From Drosophila persimilis (Eukaryota > Arthropoda > Insecta > Diptera > Drosophilidae), in assembly GCF_003286085.1 (NCBI RefSeq), contig NW_020825442.1, forward strand, positions 1 to 64,000: a stretch of 64,000 bases of DNA. The letters are read 5' to 3'. Within the stretch, counting starts at the first letter, position 1. Each line of letters starts with the position of its first letter. A model generated the notes under the pieces. It saw only the letters and a list, made by a program, of their open reading frames with translations, was not told where the DNA came from and did not search any database. The position numbers and the translations under genes are program-made. Below, one piece after another: positions 63,823 through 64,000 of the stretch.

Positions 63823-64000
63823 CAAGAACGAATAAAGAGAGAGAGGGGGGTACGGAGATTACCTTTGCTTTTAAGGCCCCAGACATTTTGTTGGCCATTA
63901 TGTTATTACAGCTGCCTGCTCTGCCGTTTCTCTTCTTAGCCTCTCCATCTACTCCACCCCTTCGGCACTCCCTCCCTCTCTCCCTCTTTGTGACTGGTGG

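Larger units (their letters stand above)
44766..64000. other. Gene-free stretch to window end
   Basis: No supported gene. It is rich in simple repeats, with AT-rich blocks near 46.0-47.1 kb and 61.3-61.7 kb. The final 600 bp (from about 63,420) are strongly pyrimidine-rich on the + strand, with a CA tract at 63,792-63,823. A 110-codon frame at 61,004-61,336 has no recognisable domain. Confidence 0.5.

Noticed and set aside
1-64000. CRISPR array, rRNA, operon or phage-type system
   Set aside because: The sequence is eukaryotic. The tandem repeats lack CRISPR-type regular unique spacers, and no rRNA match was seen.

Overview
The window looks like noncoding DNA from a Drosophila autosome or X arm. 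The microsatellite load (CA/GT, GA/CT, CTG, homopolymers) and the AT-rich low-complexity blocks suggest an obscura-group-type genome, but the species is an inference. Only two protein-coding genes are well supported in 64 kb. Most other long open frames are read-through of simple repeats (poly-Cys, Arg-Glu, His-Thr and similar).

Layout. 1-26.7 kb holds no convincing gene. It carries a decayed LINE tail (8.74-9.24 kb), a strong recursive-splice (ratchet) site on the + strand at 11,905/11,906, a weaker candidate at 20,469/20,470, and AT-rich blocks dense in CGATA/TATCGATA. At 26.7-28.1 kb on + lies an intronless-CDS gene for an Rpn13/ADRM1-like proteasomal ubiquitin receptor (319 aa), with a probable 54-nt intron in its 5' UTR. 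28-43.7 kb is noncoding, with possible mobile-element remnants (29.4-30.3 kb), a second strong ratchet site at 37,846/37,847, a degenerate repeat array (38.25-38.7 kb) and a mini-me-like element (42.24-42.43 kb). At 43.78-44.63 kb on - lies a two-exon gene for a very divergent proteasome alpha7 (PSMA3)-type subunit (265 aa, 58-nt intron). 44.7-64 kb is again noncoding, with a three-unit minisatellite (46.0-46.4 kb), long CA, C and CTG tracts, and a dispersed short repeat family.

Interpretation. Two canonical zero-length-exon ratchet sites in the same orientation, 26 kb apart, with no host exon seen, are best explained if the window lies inside one giant + strand intron. The two small genes would then be nested. 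Both encode proteasome parts: a 19S ubiquitin receptor and a 20S alpha subunit. They sit 16 kb apart and look like diverged extra copies. Drosophila is known for germline-specific proteasome subunit duplicates, so a testis role is a reasonable but untested inference. The alpha7-like gene is the main candidate for something undescribed, because I know of no alpha7 duplicate among the published Drosophila testis proteasome paralogues.
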